Below are positions 26,333 through 34,214 of a DNA stretch of 64,000 nucleotides, piece by piece. A program made the position numbers and the translations under genes. The stretch covers positions 310,001 through 374,000 of the forward strand of contig CAYQNU010000001.1 in assembly GCA_964419055.1 (NCBI GenBank). The letters are read 5' to 3'. Source of the stretch: CAYQNU01 sp964419055. Lineage in GTDB: Bacteria > Bacteroidota > Bacteroidia > Flavobacteriales_D > Parvicellaceae. Each line of letters begins with the position of its first letter. Position 1 is the first letter of the stretch. The notes below the pieces were generated by a model that was given only the letters and a program-made list of their open reading frames with translations, did not search any database and was not told where the DNA came from.

Positions 26333-27652
26333 ATGAAAAAACAAAAATCCGTGCTTTTGGTTGACGATAGCCTCGATATGTTGGAACTTTTAAGAAGAAA
26401 CGTCAATGAATTGGGTTTGTTTCCTTTTGCATCAAACAATGTAATGGATGCCATAGGTATCCTAGAAACTACCGCCATTGATTTGGTAATAACCGATTTG
26501 AACATGCCTAATATTGGCGGCACGGCATTAATAAAGTATATGGGTCAACATTTTCCGCACATTCCTATATTAGTTATAACGGGTTATCCAAATATCGAAA
26601 GCGCCATTGAGGTTACTAAATTAGGTGCGCTAGAATATTTAGTTAAGCCCTTTACATTTGCTGAACTAGAAATAGCTATTACAAAAATCACTTCCGAATT
26701 GGTTATTGAAATAGATGAAATAGTAACTAATTCTTTTCACGGAATTATTGGGCAATCTCCTCAAATGCAAAAAATATTTAATCTGATTGAAAAGACCAAA
26801 AATAACAAAGCAACGGTTTTGATAACAGGGGAGAGTGGAACCGGAAAAGAGGTTGTCGCTAGAGCTATACATTATAATAGCGTATTTTCTTCCGCTCCTT
26901 TTATACCGGTAAATTGTGGTGCCATACCTGATCAATTACTAGAAAGTGAATTGTTTGGACATGTAAAAGGAGCTTTTACGGGAGCAACTAATAATAGGGC
27001 TGGTTTTTTTCAAGCAGCAGATGGTGGCACCTTGTTCTTAGATGAAATAAGCAATGCATCATTATCTGTGCAAGCAAAATTATTGAGAGCGATTCAAGAG
27101 AAGGAAATTACGATGTTAGGCGCTACAAAATCACAAAAAATTGATGTGCGAATTATTTCAGCGAGTAATATAAATCTTTCCGAGGCTATTGAAAATAAAA
27201 CCTTTAGAGAGGATTTGTACTACCGATTAAATATAATTATTGTGGATATTCCTCCTTTAAGAGAACGCAAAGAAGATATTATTCCTCTTATCGAATTTTT
27301 TAATTCAAAATATAGCACTGAATCAAATAAAAAACCATTAAAATATACAAAAATCATTAGAGATTTATTTGAAGAATATCCATGGCCTGGTAATGTAAGA
27401 GAATTGGAAAATTTAATACATAGATTAGTTATTACTTGTGATAAGCAAGTAACACCAGATGATATTCCTAACTATTTTAAACAAAAACTGCCCACAACGA
27501 TTAAATCAACTAATAAATTAACCTTGGCAGAGGTGGAGAAAAATCATATAAAGAACGTACTCGAAAGTTGTCAAAACAATAAAACATTGGCGGCAAAAAT
27601 TCTCGGTATTGATAGAAAAACTTTGCGTGAAAAAATTAAATCCGCTGAGTAG
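26333..27652 (+). CDS. NtrC-family sigma-54-dependent response regulator
   Basis: The 439-residue protein has a receiver domain with phospho-acceptor Asp55 (VITDLNMPN). The AAA+ domain has Walker A GESGTGKE (166-173), the sigma-54 contact loop GAFTGA (213-218) and Walker B GGTLFLDE (231-238). A Fis-type helix-turn-helix ends the protein (NNKTLAAKILGIDRKTLREKI). All parts needed to activate sigma-54 RNA polymerase are present. The gene lies 170 bp upstream of a unit with a -24/-12-like site, which it probably controls. Confidence 0.94.
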   Translation: MKKQKSVLLVDDSLDMLELLRRNVNELGLFPFASNNVMDAIGILETTAIDLVITDLNMPNIGGTALIKYMGQHFPHIPILVITGYPNIESAIEVTKLGALEYLVKPFTFAELEIAITKITSELVIEIDEIVTNSFHGIIGQSPQMQKIFNLIEKTKNNKATVLITGESGTGKEVVARAIHYNSVFSSAPFIPVNCGAIPDQLLESELFGHVKGAFTGATNNRAGFFQAADGGTLFLDEISNASLSVQAKLLRAIQEKEITMLGATKSQKIDVRIISASNINLSEAIENKTFREDLYYRLNIIIVDIPPLRERKEDIIPLIEFFNSKYSTESNKKPLKYTKIIRDLFEEYPWPGNVRELENLIHRLVITCDKQVTPDDIPNYFKQKLPTTIKSTNKLTLAEVEKNHIKNVLESCQNNKTLAAKILGIDRKTLREKIKSAE

Positions 27653-27683
27653 GGAAAAATTACTCAGTGGGTAAATATTACCC
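27645..27683. promoter_or_regulatory. Two adjacent palindromes, candidate enhancer (UAS) for the response regulator
   Basis: CTGAGTA/TACTCAG (27645-27651 and 27661-27667, 9-nt spacer) is followed at once by GGGTAA/TTACCC (27669-27674 and 27678-27683, 3-nt spacer). They straddle the end of the regulator gene, about 125-165 bp before the predicted transcription start, the usual range for a sigma-54 enhancer. No T tract follows, so a terminator is unlikely. Confidence 0.5.
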
Positions 27684-27782
27684 GATTATTTTACTTTAAA
27701 ATCTATATCTGATTTACTACATTTTTTCATAATGCACTGATAGTCTTTTGTTTATAATTTATTTTATTCCTCTTTCCGTGTT

Positions 27783-27797
27783 TGGCATCTCTATTGA
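27783..27797 (+). promoter_or_regulatory. Candidate sigma-54 (-24/-12) promoter
   Basis: TTGGCAT-CTCTA-TTGA places GG (27784-27785) and GA (27796-27797) exactly 12 bp apart, against the consensus TGGCAC-N5-TTGC. The only important deviation is GA for GC. The start site would be near 27808, 15 bp before the Cys-rich gene. Confidence 0.6.
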
Positions 27798-27822
27798 AAA
27801 GATATATACCAAATGATAGTAT

Positions 27823-28098
27823 ATGTCTAGAATTATTAATAACAATTTGTTGGGGGTTTGTCAAAATTGTATGTACAATGATAACTGCGCATTAAAAACT
27901 TCGGATACGCTCCCAGTTAATTATTGCAATGAATACAGCTTAACAAACCAAAAAGGTTTTTTGAAAACCTCCGACTTATCGAACAGTGTTGATCTTCAAA
28001 ATAATTATGAAGGTCTTTGCAAGAGTTGTGATCACGTATTCAATTGCTCACTTAAATCTAAAGATCGCTACGTTTTAAATTGTGAACATTATCAATAA
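27823..28098 (+). CDS. Small Cys-rich protein with duplicated CxxC-x5-C...C motif
   Basis: The 91-residue protein is built of two copies of one motif: GVCQNCMYNDNCALKTSD...YCNEY and GLCKSCDHVFNCSLKSKD...NCEHYQ. Each has C-x2-C-x5-C and a fourth Cys before an acidic-Y ending. Four Cys per unit suggest two metal sites (zinc or iron-sulfur). There is no signal peptide. It is the first gene after the candidate sigma-54 promoter and 24 bp before the glutamate dehydrogenase gene. Small proteins of this motif exist widely in bacteria, but I know no assigned function. A redox or metal sensor or chaperone for the operon is only a guess. Confidence 0.6.
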   Translation: MSRIINNNLLGVCQNCMYNDNCALKTSDTLPVNYCNEYSLTNQKGFLKTSDLSNSVDLQNNYEGLCKSCDHVFNCSLKSKDRYVLNCEHYQ

Positions 28099-28122
28099 AA
28101 ATCAATAAAATTTAAATTAGAA

Positions 28123-29385
28123 ATGAAAAAAACAGGGATGTATGACAACGTGATGAAGCAGTTTAATCAAGCCGCTGACATTATGAATTTAGACAAAGGG
28201 ATTCGATCCATTTTATCCACCACAAACAGTGAAATTCTCGTGAATTTTCCTGTCAAATTAGACAATGGAGAAATCGAAGTATTTAGAGGTTATAGAGTGC
28301 AACACAACAATGCTTTAGGCCCCTATAAAGGAGGGTTGAGATATCATCCAACAGTTGATATTGATGCAGCACGTGCACTTGCAATATGGATGACTTGGAA
28401 AACTTCTTTAGCGGGTCTTCCATATGGTGGAGGAAAAGGTGGTATTGAGATTGACCCTTCAAAATATTCAATACAAGAGTTGGAGAGAATTTCAAGGCGA
28501 TTTGCGTATGCTCTAGGCGATAATATTGGACCAGACATAGATATTCCCGCTCCTGATGTGAATACTACACCCCAAATTATGGCATGGATAGCAGATACTT
28601 ATTGCTCTACAAAACCTGCTTCGGTTAGGTCAAACTATATGCACGTAGTAACAGGAAAACCTATTGGTTCGGGCGGATTAGAAGGTAGAGATAGGGCTAC
28701 AGGATTTGGTGTGGTAGTAACCATAGAGCAGTGGGCTAAATTAAAAAACAAAGACCTAAAAGGTAAAAAATACATCGTTCAAGGATTTGGAAATGTAGGT
28801 TATTGGGCAGCTCATTTTCTTGAAAAATTAGGGGCAATATTAATCGGTGTTCAAGATGCCAGTGGAACAATATATAATGTAGAAGGAATAAACCCTGAAG
28901 ATTTAATTCAACATTGTTCACAAAATAAAGGGATGATAAATGGTTATTTAAACGCTAAGAGTATTGAGCAAAGCAGTTTCTTTGCAATTGATTGTGATAT
29001 TATTATCCCTGCTGCTCTTGGAAATCAAATTACGTTGGAAAATGTTCATTCTATAAAGGCAGAACTTATTGCTGAAGGAGCTAATGGGCCAACAGATACT
29101 GAAGCCGAAAAAGTATTGATTTCAAAAAACATTGACATCATACCCGATATTTTGTGTAACTCGGGAGGAGTTATAGGAAGTTATTATGAATGGTTGCAAA
29201 ACAAAAGAAGTGAGATTTGGAAAATTGATTATGTCTTACCTTTAATTGAAGATAAGATAAGCACATCATTCAATAAAGTGGTGAAAACAGCAGATGATTA
29301 TAAAACGGATTGGAGAACCAGTGCCTATATAGTTGCCCTTAACCGAATTGAATTAACCTATAGAGAAAGAGGTGTATTTCCATAA
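28123..29385 (+). CDS. Glu/Leu/Phe/Val-type glutamate dehydrogenase
   Basis: The 420-residue hexameric-type enzyme interconverts glutamate and 2-oxoglutarate plus ammonia. The catalytic Lys region KTSLAGLPYGGGKGGIEIDP and the Asp of the active site (PDIDIPAPDVNT) are intact. GSGGLEGRDRATGFGV and the Rossmann turn VQGFGNVGYWAAHFLEKLG are also intact. The acidic residue after the second strand (GVQDASG) leans toward NAD(H), but coenzyme preference is uncertain. The next gene, transhydrogenase alpha, starts 2 bp after its stop, so both are certainly on one transcript. Confidence 0.9.
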   Translation: MKKTGMYDNVMKQFNQAADIMNLDKGIRSILSTTNSEILVNFPVKLDNGEIEVFRGYRVQHNNALGPYKGGLRYHPTVDIDAARALAIWMTWKTSLAGLPYGGGKGGIEIDPSKYSIQELERISRRFAYALGDNIGPDIDIPAPDVNTTPQIMAWIADTYCSTKPASVRSNYMHVVTGKPIGSGGLEGRDRATGFGVVVTIEQWAKLKNKDLKGKKYIVQGFGNVGYWAAHFLEKLGAILIGVQDASGTIYNVEGINPEDLIQHCSQNKGMINGYLNAKSIEQSSFFAIDCDIIIPAALGNQITLENVHSIKAELIAEGANGPTDTEAEKVLISKNIDIIPDILCNSGGVIGSYYEWLQNKRSEIWKIDYVLPLIEDKISTSFNKVVKTADDYKTDWRTSAYIVALNRIELTYRERGVFP

Positions 29386-29387
29386 CA

Positions 29388-30509
29388 ATGAAAACATTAG
29401 GAGTACTTAAACAAAATCATCACAATAAGATTGTTGTATTGATCCCTGAGAACATTCAAGCATTAAAAAACTATTTTGACCACATTTATATTGAATCAGA
29501 ATCGGGAATAATGTCTGGATATAGTAATAATGACTACACCGATTACGGTGCCGAAATAGCCACAAACCCATTAGAGGTAATAGAGAAGAGTTCTATAATT
29601 TTAACTTTTGATACGATACCTGATTCAATAAATCGTTATAGTGACAAAACTTTCATAGGTTTCTTTAATTGTTTGTTTGATTTTTCAGTATTAATCCCCT
29701 TTAAAGGAATAAATGCTGAGATACACAGTCTTGATTTGTTGCCAAGAACTACACTTGCACAAACGATGGATGTTTTGTCTTCAATAGCATCGATATCAGG
29801 TTATCAAGCTGTTATTACAGCCTCAAACTTGTATGGTAAAAGTATTCCCATGATTACAAGTGCTGCTGGAACATTACATCCAGCAAGAGTATTAATTATT
29901 GGAGCAGGCGTGTCAGGATTACAAGCCATTGCTACTGCAAAAAGATTGGGCGCACGTGTGAGAGCTTTTGATGTTAGAAATTCATCAAAAACTGAAGTTG
30001 AAAGCCTAGGTGCAGTATTCATTGAAATTGACGGTGCTGCCGATAATGAAAAGAATGGAGGATATGCGGAACAACAATCGGATGATTATATAGATAAAAT
30101 TCAAAAAACACTATATGATGAATGTGTGGCAGCTGATATCATCATTAGTTCGGCAAAAATACCTGGAAAAAAAGCTCCCATACTTATAACAGAAGAAATA
30201 GTAAAAAATATGAACTCTGGGTCAATAATTATTGATCTGGCAGCAGAAACAGGAGGTAATTGTGCCATGACAAAAGCAAATAATTTAATAAATTACAATG
30301 GTGTTACAATTGTTGGCGAAATCTCTATGGTTTCAAAATGTGCACAATCCTCCTCTTTTTTGCTTTCAAATAATTACACTTCTTTTCTGAAATATTATTT
30401 GACACATGAAAATCATATCGATACTGATCCAATTTTGTCAAAAACTCTGGTAATGAAAAAATCAGAAATTGTACATACTCAATTACTTGAAGCCATAAAT
30501 ACGTATTAA
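29388..30509 (+). CDS. pntAA: NAD(P) transhydrogenase subunit alpha part 1 (NAD(H)-binding)
   Basis: The 373-residue soluble domain I of proton-translocating transhydrogenase binds NAD(H) and passes hydride to NADP+ on the beta subunit. It has the alanine-dehydrogenase-like fold: LLPRTTLAQTMDVLSSIASISGYQAV, then VLIIGAGVSGLQAIATAKRLGARV with the GAGVSG nucleotide loop and VRAFDVR. IIDLAAETGGNCA follows. Length matches the short alpha subunit of the three-subunit type (as in Rhodospirillum). It lies 2 bp after the glutamate dehydrogenase gene. Confidence 0.92.
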   Translation: MKTLGVLKQNHHNKIVVLIPENIQALKNYFDHIYIESESGIMSGYSNNDYTDYGAEIATNPLEVIEKSSIILTFDTIPDSINRYSDKTFIGFFNCLFDFSVLIPFKGINAEIHSLDLLPRTTLAQTMDVLSSIASISGYQAVITASNLYGKSIPMITSAAGTLHPARVLIIGAGVSGLQAIATAKRLGARVRAFDVRNSSKTEVESLGAVFIEIDGAADNEKNGGYAEQQSDDYIDKIQKTLYDECVAADIIISSAKIPGKKAPILITEEIVKNMNSGSIIIDLAAETGGNCAMTKANNLINYNGVTIVGEISMVSKCAQSSSFLLSNNYTSFLKYYLTHENHIDTDPILSKTLVMKKSEIVHTQLLEAINTY

Positions 30510-30548
30510 CTATAATTCTAAATACCAATCCTATTACACAACAATATT

Positions 30549-30857
30549 ATGAATGAAACAACTATTTTTATAACTCAAATTGATGGTATTTACGTCATCT
30601 TATTCAGCTTACTATTGGGGATAGAGGTGATACGAAATGTTTCCGCCATACTACATACTCCTTTAATGTCTGGAGCCAACGCGATTAGCGGTGTGGTGCT
30701 CATTGCGGGTGTTATTCAGATCCTTAGTTGCCAATCGGATGATTATTTTTCCCTATTGCTTTCTTCTGTTGCTGTAATTTTAGGTACAATAAACGTTTCT
30801 GGTGGATTTATCATTACACATAAAATGTTAAATATGTTTACCAAACAAAAATCTTAA
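30549..30857 (+). CDS. pntAB: NAD(P) transhydrogenase subunit alpha part 2 (membrane)
   Basis: The 102-residue protein with three membrane helices forms part of domain II, the proton channel. The motif SAILHTPLMSGANAISGVVLIAG is characteristic (H-T-P-L-M-S-x-x-N-A-I-S-G). It lies 39 bp after part 1 and 5 bp before pntB. Confidence 0.94.
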   Translation: MNETTIFITQIDGIYVILFSLLLGIEVIRNVSAILHTPLMSGANAISGVVLIAGVIQILSCQSDDYFSLLLSSVAVILGTINVSGGFIITHKMLNMFTKQKS

Positions 30858-30862
30858 TTGTT

Positions 30863-32260
30863 ATGACATTTTATCTCAATATAGCTTTTTTATTTTCTTC
30901 GGTTGGGTTCATTTTTGGTATTAAGTTAATGGGTAATCCATCTTCTGCAAAAAAAGGAAATATTATAGCTGCATTAGCCATGATATTGGCTATAATTTCA
31001 ACCATTATTGCAGTAACGTCTGAAGAAAAAAAATACCTTAATTTAATTTATTTAGGCATTTCTCTACTAGCTGGACATCTCATTGGAAAGTACCTTTCGG
31101 ACAAAGCAAAAATGACCGAAATGCCTCAATTTGTTTCATTATTGAATGCTTTTGGAGGTTTTACTGCCATTATAATCGGAATTAATCAAGCGTTGTTAAA
31201 TAATGCCATTGATGATTCATTTTGGATTAATTTAATGCTCATTATAAGTACCGTTTTGGGTGGTCTGTCTGCTGTTGGAAGTATCGTAGCTTTTTTTAAA
31301 TTATCGGGCAAAAACCTACCCTTTCAAAGAAAATCAATAACCTATTTGTCACTATCTTCAATTTTACTTGTTTTGATAATTATTCTAGATTATTCCTCAC
31401 TTAATATTTTGTCTCTTAATCTCTTTAATGTGATTGTGATAACAGGCTCACTCTCTTTGGTTTATGGCTATTTACTTGCCATTCCCATTGGTGGAGCTGA
31501 TATGCCCGTTTTAATATCATTCTTGAATTCGATAACAGGTGTTGCAACGGCATTGTGTGGGATTGCTTTCAATAGTCCTATAATGTTAATAGGAGGAATC
31601 ATTGTTGGAGCAACAGGATTGTTCTTGACACAAAATATGTGTGTTGCTATGAATAGAAAATTAGTCAAAGTGCTATTTGGTAATAAAGCCCATAAAACAA
31701 GTCTTAAAACAAACGAAGGTGAAATCGATTCTATTCAGTCCATTACTCGATTAGAAGTTGCTGCAATTTTAGCTTTTTCAAAAAATGTAGCCATTGTGCC
31801 TGGTTTTGGATTAGCGGTTTCACAAGCACAACAGTTGTGTTATGAATTACAGAAAAAATTAAACGAAACAGGAATTAATCTAAAGTATATCATACATCCT
31901 GTTGCGGGTCGTATGCCTGGACATATGAATGTGCTTTTAGCTGAGGCTAATATTGATTATACACATTTGCTTGAAATGGAAGAGGCAAACGCTATTATGG
32001 AAACATTTGATTTGGTTTTAGTAATCGGAGCCAATGATGTTGTAAACCCAAATGCTGAAGATGATCCAACTTGTTCTATTTATGGTATGCCCATTATTAA
32101 AACTCACAAAGCCAAACAGGTAATTGTTTTGAAAAGAGGAATGTCTAAAGGCTATTCAGGTGAGAATAACCCGTTATTTAATAAGCCCAACTGTAGATTA
32201 TTATTTGGAGATGCAAAAAATAGTCTCAGTGAAATTATTCAAGAATTAAAAAAAATATAA
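30863..32260 (+). CDS. pntB: NAD(P) transhydrogenase subunit beta
   Basis: The 465-residue protein has about eight or nine N-terminal helices of the proton channel (LNAFGGFTAIIIG, IPIGGADMPVLISFLNS). A C-terminal NADP(H)-binding domain III follows, with VPGFGLAVSQAQ, HPVAGRMPGHMNVLLAEA, GANDVVNP and the KRGMSKGYSGENNPLF loop. With PntAA and PntAB it makes a complete enzyme that reduces NADP+ with NADH at the cost of proton-motive force. Its stop overlaps the next start by one base. Confidence 0.96.
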   Translation: MTFYLNIAFLFSSVGFIFGIKLMGNPSSAKKGNIIAALAMILAIISTIIAVTSEEKKYLNLIYLGISLLAGHLIGKYLSDKAKMTEMPQFVSLLNAFGGFTAIIIGINQALLNNAIDDSFWINLMLIISTVLGGLSAVGSIVAFFKLSGKNLPFQRKSITYLSLSSILLVLIIILDYSSLNILSLNLFNVIVITGSLSLVYGYLLAIPIGGADMPVLISFLNSITGVATALCGIAFNSPIMLIGGIIVGATGLFLTQNMCVAMNRKLVKVLFGNKAHKTSLKTNEGEIDSIQSITRLEVAAILAFSKNVAIVPGFGLAVSQAQQLCYELQKKLNETGINLKYIIHPVAGRMPGHMNVLLAEANIDYTHLLEMEEANAIMETFDLVLVIGANDVVNPNAEDDPTCSIYGMPIIKTHKAKQVIVLKRGMSKGYSGENNPLFNKPNCRLLFGDAKNSLSEIIQELKKI

Positions 32261-32664
32261 TGATAAAGTCAGAACATACACAATTAATAGTAATACGAAA
32301 AGAAGCAGAATTATTAAAAAATCTAATACGAAAATCTCCTATTGTAGATCCTACATTAAAGGAAAGCTTAAAGGAACTGTTAGACCAATTAAATAATGCA
32401 CTAGAAGTAAATGAAGAGGATTTTCCGACAACTATTGTTCGGTTAAATAGCCTTGTTACGCTTCAAACTACCTATGGTAGAAAAGATAATCTTGAACTTG
32501 TTTTGCCAAACGAAGCTGATTTAAGTAAACGTAAACTATCTGTATTATCTCCAATGGGAGCCGCACTTTTTGGTTATGAAGAAGGTAAAAACGTTACTTG
32601 GAAATTTCCAAATGGATACGAAAACATTTTAATAGAACGAGTGCTTCGTGATATTCATTTGTAA
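32260..32664 (+). CDS. Rnk / GreA-GreB C-terminal-like protein
   Basis: The 134-residue protein has an N-terminal helical part and a C-terminal domain of the GreA/GreB/Rnk class (LVLPNEADLSKRKLSVLSPMGAALFGYEEGKNVTW; S-P-[ML]-G-x-A-L-x-G-x-x-x-G). Such proteins bind in the secondary channel region of RNA polymerase or mimic it; Rnk lacks the coiled-coil tip needed for transcript cleavage. ATG overlaps the pntB stop by one base, so it belongs to the transhydrogenase operon. Its stop abuts the stop of the convergent glycosyltransferase gene. Confidence 0.78.
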   Translation: MIKSEHTQLIVIRKEAELLKNLIRKSPIVDPTLKESLKELLDQLNNALEVNEEDFPTTIVRLNSLVTLQTTYGRKDNLELVLPNEADLSKRKLSVLSPMGAALFGYEEGKNVTWKFPNGYENILIERVLRDIHL

Positions 32665-33702
32665 TTAAAGTATAGAGAAAACCTCCCAATACTGTTGTGC
32701 CGCCTTTTTCCATGAAAATTGTTGTAAATGCTGGGTAATTTCTGCTTTATTAACTCCTTTTTCAATGCTATTTTCAACAACAGCAGCCATTTGTTCGGGT
32801 TCAAAGTTTTGGAAATAGGTAACACAATCACCTCCCACTTCGGGTAAAGAAGTGTAATTGCTGATAATAGTAGGTTTGTCAAATCTTAATGCTTCTAATA
32901 CGGGCAATCCAAAGCCTTCTTGAAGGGAAGGAAATACAAATGCAACACAATGACCAAACAACCAAAGTTTTTCTCCTTCGGTTATTTCACCTGTCAATAC
33001 AACACGATTTTCTAGCCCTTCTTTCGTTATTTCATCTTGTATTTTTTTTCCATAGGTTGTTTCGTTATTACCCGCCAAAACCAGGGATAAATGGGGTAAA
33101 AAATGCATCATTTTAATGAGTGAAAGAAAATTTTTCTTTTCACTAAATATGCCAATAGAAAATAAAAATGAAGTCTCTTTTAACGCTGCGATGGGCTCTC
33201 TTTTTACCGATAAATCAAGAGCAATACCGTTGTGAATAACGCGTTGCAATTGACTCCCAAAATGTAGGTTTTCGTGTGCTACTTGTTGTGTAAAATGAGA
33301 AATAAACACAATAGCTGAAGCTTTATCCACCAAACGTTGTACTTTGTTTAAATGTTGGGCTCTTCTTGTTCCCGTGTATTTATCCAAAAAATTGAGGTCG
33401 TGCAGGGTAAGCACTAATTTCGTTTTTTTTGTTCTCGGCAGCAATTTAGCCTCTTGGTGTGTAGATAACCAAACATCTGGAAATGATTTTACCCCAATCC
33501 ATTTGTCCATAAAACCAATTTCTAAAAGCTCTGCTTTTTCTAACGAGTTTACCTGTTTGAGCGCAGGCAACGATCCAACTAAAGTCAATTTTGTACCGGG
33601 AGGTTGTTGGTTGTGAATTTCGGTAACCAAGTGCTTACAAAATTGCCCTAACCCACTGTAAGGTTTTTTAAGTTTGTCGATATCGATGGTTAGGGAAAAC
33701 AT
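32665..33702 (-). CDS. Glycosyltransferase family 4 (GT-B)
   Basis: The 345-residue GT-B enzyme has an N-terminal domain with the acceptor region (GLGQFCKHLV, TLHDLNFL, VFISHFTQ). The C-terminal nucleotide-sugar domain has SIGIFSEKKNFLSLIKM, VVLTGEITEGEKLWLFGH and FPSLQEGFGLPVLEAL, with the E-x7-E signature of GT4. The sugar and product are not predictable; envelope or polysaccharide synthesis is usual. It stands alone, and its promoter region is occupied by a tandem repeat and an assembly gap. Confidence 0.88.
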   Translation of the reverse strand: MFSLTIDIDKLKKPYSGLGQFCKHLVTEIHNQQPPGTKLTLVGSLPALKQVNSLEKAELLEIGFMDKWIGVKSFPDVWLSTHQEAKLLPRTKKTKLVLTLHDLNFLDKYTGTRRAQHLNKVQRLVDKASAIVFISHFTQQVAHENLHFGSQLQRVIHNGIALDLSVKREPIAALKETSFLFSIGIFSEKKNFLSLIKMMHFLPHLSLVLAGNNETTYGKKIQDEITKEGLENRVVLTGEITEGEKLWLFGHCVAFVFPSLQEGFGLPVLEALRFDKPTIISNYTSLPEVGGDCVTYFQNFEPEQMAAVVENSIEKGVNKAEITQHLQQFSWKKAAQQYWEVFSIL

Positions 33703-34214
33703 TTTTTAGGTTAGACAGTTGTTCAGTTAGACGGTTGTTCAGTTAGACGGTTGTTCAGTTAGACGGTTGTTCNNNNNNNNNNNNNNNNNNNNNNNNNNNN
33801 NNNNNNNNNNNNNNNNNNNNNNNNNNNNNNNNNNNNNNNNNNNNNNNNNNNNNNNNNNNNNNNNNNNNNNNNGTTGTTCAGTTAGACGGTTGTTCAGTTA
33901 GACGGTTGTTCAGTTAGACGGTTGTTCGGTATGTAGTCACTTCGTTCCGATAGCTATCAGAAGAATTCTTAGTATTTTGTTTTCTTTTCGATAGAAAAGG
34001 AATTACAAAATCAAGAATTTATATCGAGAAGGACGAATACGAAGGTTGCTCAGTTAATTAGTTATTTGGTTGTTCGGTTATTCGGTTTTTTGGTTGTAAT
34101 GCTATTTGGTTTGAGGTTTGTTGTTTGGTTTTTTTAACTTCAAACCTCAAACTAGAGACAGAAATGTATCAAGAATGAAGTGTTATTCAGGTATTCAAAG
34201 GTTTTTATTGAAAA
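33703..34214. repeat. 16-bp tandem repeat array with 100-N assembly gap, then dispersed repeat
   Basis: From 33713 to 33926 the unit gttgttcagttagacg (16 bp) repeats in tandem, about 3.5 copies before and 3.5 after a block of exactly 100 N (33773-33872), the usual mark for a gap of unknown size. The true copy number is therefore unknown. After it come a dispersed element (33930-34060) shared with 47930-48010 and a stretch of gttattcggtt-like words up to the alaS stop at 34215. No gene is seen. Confidence 0.85.

Noticed and set aside
27645..27683. Palindromes after the response regulator as a terminator
   Set aside because: No T tract follows either stem, and the position suits an enhancer better.
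33713..33926. Possible CRISPR array
   Set aside because: The 16-bp units are contiguous with no unique spacers, and no cas gene is near.
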